Source: Deferribacter autotrophicus (lineage in GTDB: Bacteria; Chrysiogenota; Deferribacteres; Deferribacterales; Deferribacteraceae). From it: 64,000 nucleotides of DNA. Numbering within the stretch: position 1 is the first letter of the stretch; each line of letters starts with the position of its first letter. The stretch lies in contig NZ_VFJB01000006.1 in assembly GCF_008362905.1 (NCBI RefSeq), positions 1 to 64,000 on the forward strand. The letters are read 5' to 3'. A program made the translations under genes and the position numbers. The notes below the pieces were generated by a model. The model was not told the DNA's origin. It ran no database searches and saw nothing but the letters and a program-made list of their open reading frames with translations. Positions 60,817 through 64,000 of the stretch are shown here, in pieces.

Positions 60817-61467
60817 ATGAAAAAGGTTATGTTAATTTTGTTTCTTTTGATTTTTTTTGCAGGAGGTTGTGCGAAAAAAATTGTGATTGACAGTGGTGAA
60901 ATAAATTCAATTGATCAAAGCTTGAATATTATTAAAGAGACACTAAATAAAAATTCTCCATCAAAAGATTATAAATATTACAAGACCATTCATTCTGATA
61001 ATTTCAGACTACTTGCTTTTACTTGGGTTCATAAGAAGAAAGATAAACTCTATATTAAAACTGCTGAGGTCTATGGGAAAAGCCCAAAGGTTTATATCGC
61101 AAGATCTTTGGGAGAATATTTTGTAAAAGTTTCAGGTGGGACAATTTATGGGTGCTATGGGACATCAAAGAAGGAACCAGTAATAGGTTTTAAAGAGATA
61201 AAGGTGGATTGGAATCTGCTAGATAATAGAGGGTGTGATCAGTCTATAAAGATTTCATTTAATAATAAAGAGGATGCCGAAAGGTTTGCTGAAGCGTTAG
61301 CTTTTTTATTAAAACAGTATAAGGAAGAACCGGATATGTTTGAAAAGATTAGAAATGAGAAAACGGAGATTAAGGTTAAAAGTGAAAATAAATGCAGTGT
61401 GGATAAGATATTGAAAATGAAAGAGATTGGTCTTACAAGAGAGGAAATTAAGAAAATTTGTGAGTAG
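60817..61467 (+). CDS. Putative lipoprotein
   Basis: About 216 residues from ATG 60817 (GGAGG eight bases upstream). MKKVMLILFLLIFFAGGC is a signal peptide with lipobox AGGC, so it should be lipid-anchored after cleavage. The mature part is charged and has no recognised domain; C-terminal SVDKILKMKEIGLTREEIKKIC resembles a short helix-turn-helix-like motif seen in other lipoproteins. Function unknown. Confidence 0.75.
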   Translation: MKKVMLILFLLIFFAGGCAKKIVIDSGEINSIDQSLNIIKETLNKNSPSKDYKYYKTIHSDNFRLLAFTWVHKKKDKLYIKTAEVYGKSPKVYIARSLGEYFVKVSGGTIYGCYGTSKKEPVIGFKEIKVDWNLLDNRGCDQSIKISFNNKEDAERFAEALAFLLKQYKEEPDMFEKIRNEKTEIKVKSENKCSVDKILKMKEIGLTREEIKKICE

Positions 61468-62373
61468 ATGAAACTTTTTTTAATTTTTTTACAGAGTGTG
61501 CTACCAATATTTCTTATAATATTGGTAGCCTTTATCTATAACAGATTTAAACATATCGAACTTAAGTCTTTAACAGATGTTACACTGACAATCTTTGCAC
61601 CGCTTTTTGTTTTTTATTCTCTAACCACTCATAAGATTTCAATAGACTTACTCTATAGGCCATTTGTTTTTATGGTGTTTCTTGTTATTGCTCTTATAGT
61701 TATAGCTATTGTTGTATTCAAACTATTAAGAATCGATGAGCAGTATAAAATCCCTTTTATACTCTCTGTTTCAATGATAAATGTAGGAAATTTTGGACTT
61801 CCTTTGATCAGTTTTGTCTTTGGTGAAAAAGGGGTATTTTATTCCATAATCTTTTTTATTGTATTTAATATTCCATTATCAACTCTTGCCATTATGCTTT
61901 CATCTAATGAAAAAAACTTTTTTTATGCTATTAAAGATGTTTTAAAAATTCCTCTTATTCACGCATTTTTAGTAGCTATAGGGTTTTCTTTGTTTAATAT
62001 ACAATTGCCTGACTTTTTAAACAAAACGATTGGACTGTTATCTATGGCTGCAATTCCTCTTTTAATTTTTATCCTTGGCTTACAGCTATCTAATATAAAA
62101 ATTTCTAGCAGGTTTTTAAGGCCGGCTTTAGTGGCTTCTTTTTTAAGACTGGTAATTTCGCCTATAATTGCTCTTTTTATAGTTTATTTGCTTGGTCTAA
62201 AAGGTGTGGAAAAAAATGTAGCGGTGGTTCAAACCTCAGCACCAAGTGCTTTATTACCTTTGATGTATGCAATAAAATTTAATAGGTCACCAGAGTTTTT
62301 ATCTACTGTGATTTTTCTTTCTACACTCTTATCAGGTTTTACTTTGACAATTTTAATTAATTATCTTCGTTAA
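61468..62373 (+). CDS. AEC-family (auxin efflux carrier) permease
   Basis: 301 residues with about 8 to 10 hydrophobic segments. SVLPIFLIILVAFIYNRFK, MINVGNFGLPLISFVFGEKG and VVQTSAPSALLPLMYAIKF are AEC blocks. Bacterial members transport organic acids; the substrate here is unknown. It starts right after the lipoprotein stop codon. Confidence 0.85.
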   Translation: MKLFLIFLQSVLPIFLIILVAFIYNRFKHIELKSLTDVTLTIFAPLFVFYSLTTHKISIDLLYRPFVFMVFLVIALIVIAIVVFKLLRIDEQYKIPFILSVSMINVGNFGLPLISFVFGEKGVFYSIIFFIVFNIPLSTLAIMLSSNEKNFFYAIKDVLKIPLIHAFLVAIGFSLFNIQLPDFLNKTIGLLSMAAIPLLIFILGLQLSNIKISSRFLRPALVASFLRLVISPIIALFIVYLLGLKGVEKNVAVVQTSAPSALLPLMYAIKFNRSPEFLSTVIFLSTLLSGFTLTILINYLR

Positions 62374-62389
62374 ATATTTTAAATCCAAC

Positions 62390-62627
62390 CTGGAGTCACC
62401 CCAATATTTTTGACACAGAACAAGAAGATGTTATTAATTTCAATAAATTATGCGACAAAAGCCAGAGATAAAATATCTTCTTCATTCTCGTGGCACATCC
62501 AGGTAACTTGCGAGGTAAATCCCTCTAAAACCGCCGTCTATGGCGGTTTTATGGGGATTTAAACCCGGAAGATATTTTATCTCTGGCGTATATAAACAAG
62601 GTTTTGTAAAAAATGGGGTGACGCCAG
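62390..62627. mobile_element. MITE-like element, copy 3
   Basis: Terminal inverted repeats CTGGAGTCACCCCA and TGGGGTGACGCCAG. Inside, GCCAGAGATAAAATATCTTC is repeated inverted as GAAGATATTTTATCTCTGGC, and AAAACCGCC/GGCGGTTTT forms a 9-bp central hairpin. The ends and the CCTCTAAAACCGCC core match copies 1 and 2, while the inner inverted arms differ. No open frame. Confidence 0.8.
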
Positions 62628-62689
62628 AAATCCTACTGTTTGACTTTGGATGTAAAATCTTATAAAAGTTTTCGAAAGAGAGGTGGAAT

Positions 62690-63619
62690 ATGGGAAAAGT
62701 TTATGCAATTTCCATAAGTGAAAAAAAAGGTACAAGAAAACATAATGTGGATAAAGTGCATATCAGAAATGAGCATGGGATAGTGGGTGATGCCCATGCA
62801 GGTGACTGGCACAGACAGGTAAGTTTTCTAGCCATCGAAAGTATTGAAAAGATGAGAAAACTTGGTCTTGATGTGAAAAGTGGTGATTTTGCAGAAAATA
62901 TAACCACGCAAGGTATTGAGCTTTGCAAGATGAAGGTTGGAGAGCGAATTATAATCAATGGTATCGAATTTGTAATATCTCAGATTGGGAAAATTTGTCA
63001 TCACAGGTGTGCAATTTATTATCAGGCTGGTGACTGTATTATGCCAAAGGAGGGGATATTTGCCGTCGTGAAAAATGATGGTGAAATTCAGGTGGGTGAT
63101 GAAATTGAGATTAAGCCAAAAGATGGTTTTAGTGTTGCTATAATCACTTTGAGTGATAAGGGGAGCAAAGGGGAAAGGGAAGATATTACAGGTATTAAGC
63201 TGAAAGAGTATTTGCGAGAGAAAATGGATATTTCATTCATCAGGTATGAAATGATACCTGATGAAAAAGAAATGCTTGAAAATATGCTTGTAGATTTTTG
63301 TGACCTGCAAAGGTTTGATCTTGTTATTACCAATGGTTCTACTGGCATTTCTCCTAGGGATATAGCTCCAGATGTTACTAAGAAAGTTATTGATAAGGAA
63401 CTACCTGGATTTGGAGAGGCCATGAGGATGGCAAGCTTTCAGAAAACTCCACACGCTATCATTTCAAGGGCTCTTGCAGGAACAAGAAGAGATACTTTGA
63501 TATTAAATCTACCCGGCAGTCCAAAGGGGGCTATTGAGAATTTGGAAGTGGTGATAGATGCTATCCCTCATACAATAAAAAAGTTACAAGGGGATAAAGA
63601 GGATTGTGCAAGAAGCTGA
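62690..63619 (+). CDS. MOSC domain fused to MogA/MoaB-type molybdopterin adenylyltransferase
   Basis: 309 residues. The N-terminal 145 or so residues are a MOSC domain (HIRNEHGIVGDAHAG, GDFAENITTQGIEL, ICHHRCAIYYQAGDC with cysteines). The C-terminal part is MogA/MoaB-like: VAIITLSDKGSKGEREDITG, LVITNGSTGISPRDIAPDVT, RDTLILNLPGSPKGA. It probably handles molybdenum-cofactor adenylation and sulfur transfer. A possible promoter TTGACT/TATAAA lies about 45 bp upstream. Confidence 0.9.
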   Translation: MGKVYAISISEKKGTRKHNVDKVHIRNEHGIVGDAHAGDWHRQVSFLAIESIEKMRKLGLDVKSGDFAENITTQGIELCKMKVGERIIINGIEFVISQIGKICHHRCAIYYQAGDCIMPKEGIFAVVKNDGEIQVGDEIEIKPKDGFSVAIITLSDKGSKGEREDITGIKLKEYLREKMDISFIRYEMIPDEKEMLENMLVDFCDLQRFDLVITNGSTGISPRDIAPDVTKKVIDKELPGFGEAMRMASFQKTPHAIISRALAGTRRDTLILNLPGSPKGAIENLEVVIDAIPHTIKKLQGDKEDCARS

Positions 63620-64000
63620 TTTAAAAAAAGGACTATTTTTTGTAATTGATGGGATTGATGGATGTGGGAAGACAACACAATCTCAGTTAGTTGTAAGCTA
63701 TTTGAAGTCTTTAGGTAAGAAAGTTATCTTAACGAAGGAGCCTGGTGGAACTGAGGTTGGCAAGGTTTTAAGAAATATCCTCCTTTCTACTGAGTTTGAT
63801 GTGACTTCTGAAACAGAGTTATTATTGTATAGTGCTGATAGGCTTGAGCATCAAAAAAAGGTAATTGAACCAAATATCTTAGATGGAAATATAATTGTAT
63901 GTGACAGATTTATATCGTCAACTTATGCTTATCAGATTTTTGGTAGAGGATTGAATATTAATATACTTAAAACGTTAGAGAAAATCAGTGTAAAATGGTG
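63606..64000 (+). CDS. tmk: Thymidylate kinase, 5' part
   Basis: Phosphorylates dTMP to dTDP. From a GTG at 63606 the frame reads KKGLFFVIDGIDGCGKTTQ with the P-loop, LTKEPGGTEVGK with the conserved EPGGT, and VCDRFISSTYAYQ with the DR motif. It overlaps the MOSC-MogA gene by 14 bp and runs off the window, so only about 131 codons are visible. Confidence 0.92.
   Translation, partial: MQEADLKKGLFFVIDGIDGCGKTTQSQLVVSYLKSLGKKVILTKEPGGTEVGKVLRNILLSTEFDVTSETELLLYSADRLEHQKKVIEPNILDGNIIVCDRFISSTYAYQIFGRGLNINILKTLEKISVKW

Overview
The window is AT-rich bacterial DNA. I cannot fix the species. The split archaeal-type glutamate synthase, the NhaB and NhaD/ArsB-type sodium antiporters, TatA/TatC beside moaA and the base composition would suit a Deferribacteres-like, possibly marine or thermophilic, Gram-negative bacterium; this is a low-to-moderate confidence inference. 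No rRNA, tRNA, CRISPR array or phage structural gene was recognised.

Layout. 1-2352 is a complete-looking IS21-family element (istB, istA). 2353-7633 is a toxin-antitoxin (TA) region: HicAB with a SecB-like chaperone (toxin broken), a RelBE-type pair and an MNT/HEPN pair, mixed with four-helix-bundle genes of the 23S rRNA intervening-sequence-protein (IVP) type. 7634-25312 is an O-antigen/surface-polysaccharide cluster: gmd and fcl (GDP-fucose branch), rfbF, an SDR reductase, rfbG, rfbH and tyv (CDP-3,6-dideoxyhexose branch, probably CDP-paratose to CDP-tyvelose), a Wzx flippase, glycosyltransferases, and a WecA-like initiating transferase, with some decay (truncated GT4, dead IS3-like element). 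25556-41146 is an accessory island: seven P-loop ATPases, most with a nuclease-like C-terminus, two VapBC-type modules, a second MNT/HEPN pair with a frameshifted toxin, a GIY-YIG mobile element and IVP genes or remnants. 42248-44234 is an STT3/PglB-type oligosaccharyltransferase split by a tetranucleotide tract. 44935-50014 (minus) encodes the three-part glutamate synthase. From 50470 on are mainly housekeeping genes: tatA, tatC, moaA, larA-like; vapBC; DUF456, NhaD-type, metallo-hydrolase (minus); nhaB, two Gate-domain proteins, a lipoprotein, an AEC permease, a MOSC-MogA fusion and the start of tmk.

The strongest unexplained signal is a system of short tandem-repeat arrays with 6, 7, 8 or 10-bp units (for example GAATCGT, GTTCAAG, GATCACA, GGATTAT, GTTAGAAC). 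They fill most intergenic spaces of the accessory regions, start at or inside stop codons, and occur in frame inside fcl, gmd and a glycosyltransferase gene. Many are paired: one arm reads a unit forward and the other reads its reverse complement. Pairs frame most IVP genes, with the same unit on both sides of a given gene but different units at different genes. There are four intact IVP genes, three broken copies and three 5' fragments within about 42 kb. The ATPase genes are separated by similar paired arrays around a conserved spacer. I propose the IVP gene plus its inverted arrays as a candidate undescribed mobile or repeat-maintenance system.

Functionally the window combines surface-glycan synthesis with signs of phase variation and decay, a dense same-strand TA/ATPase accessory zone, and a conserved core for nitrogen assimilation, protein export, molybdenum-cofactor synthesis and sodium/proton exchange.
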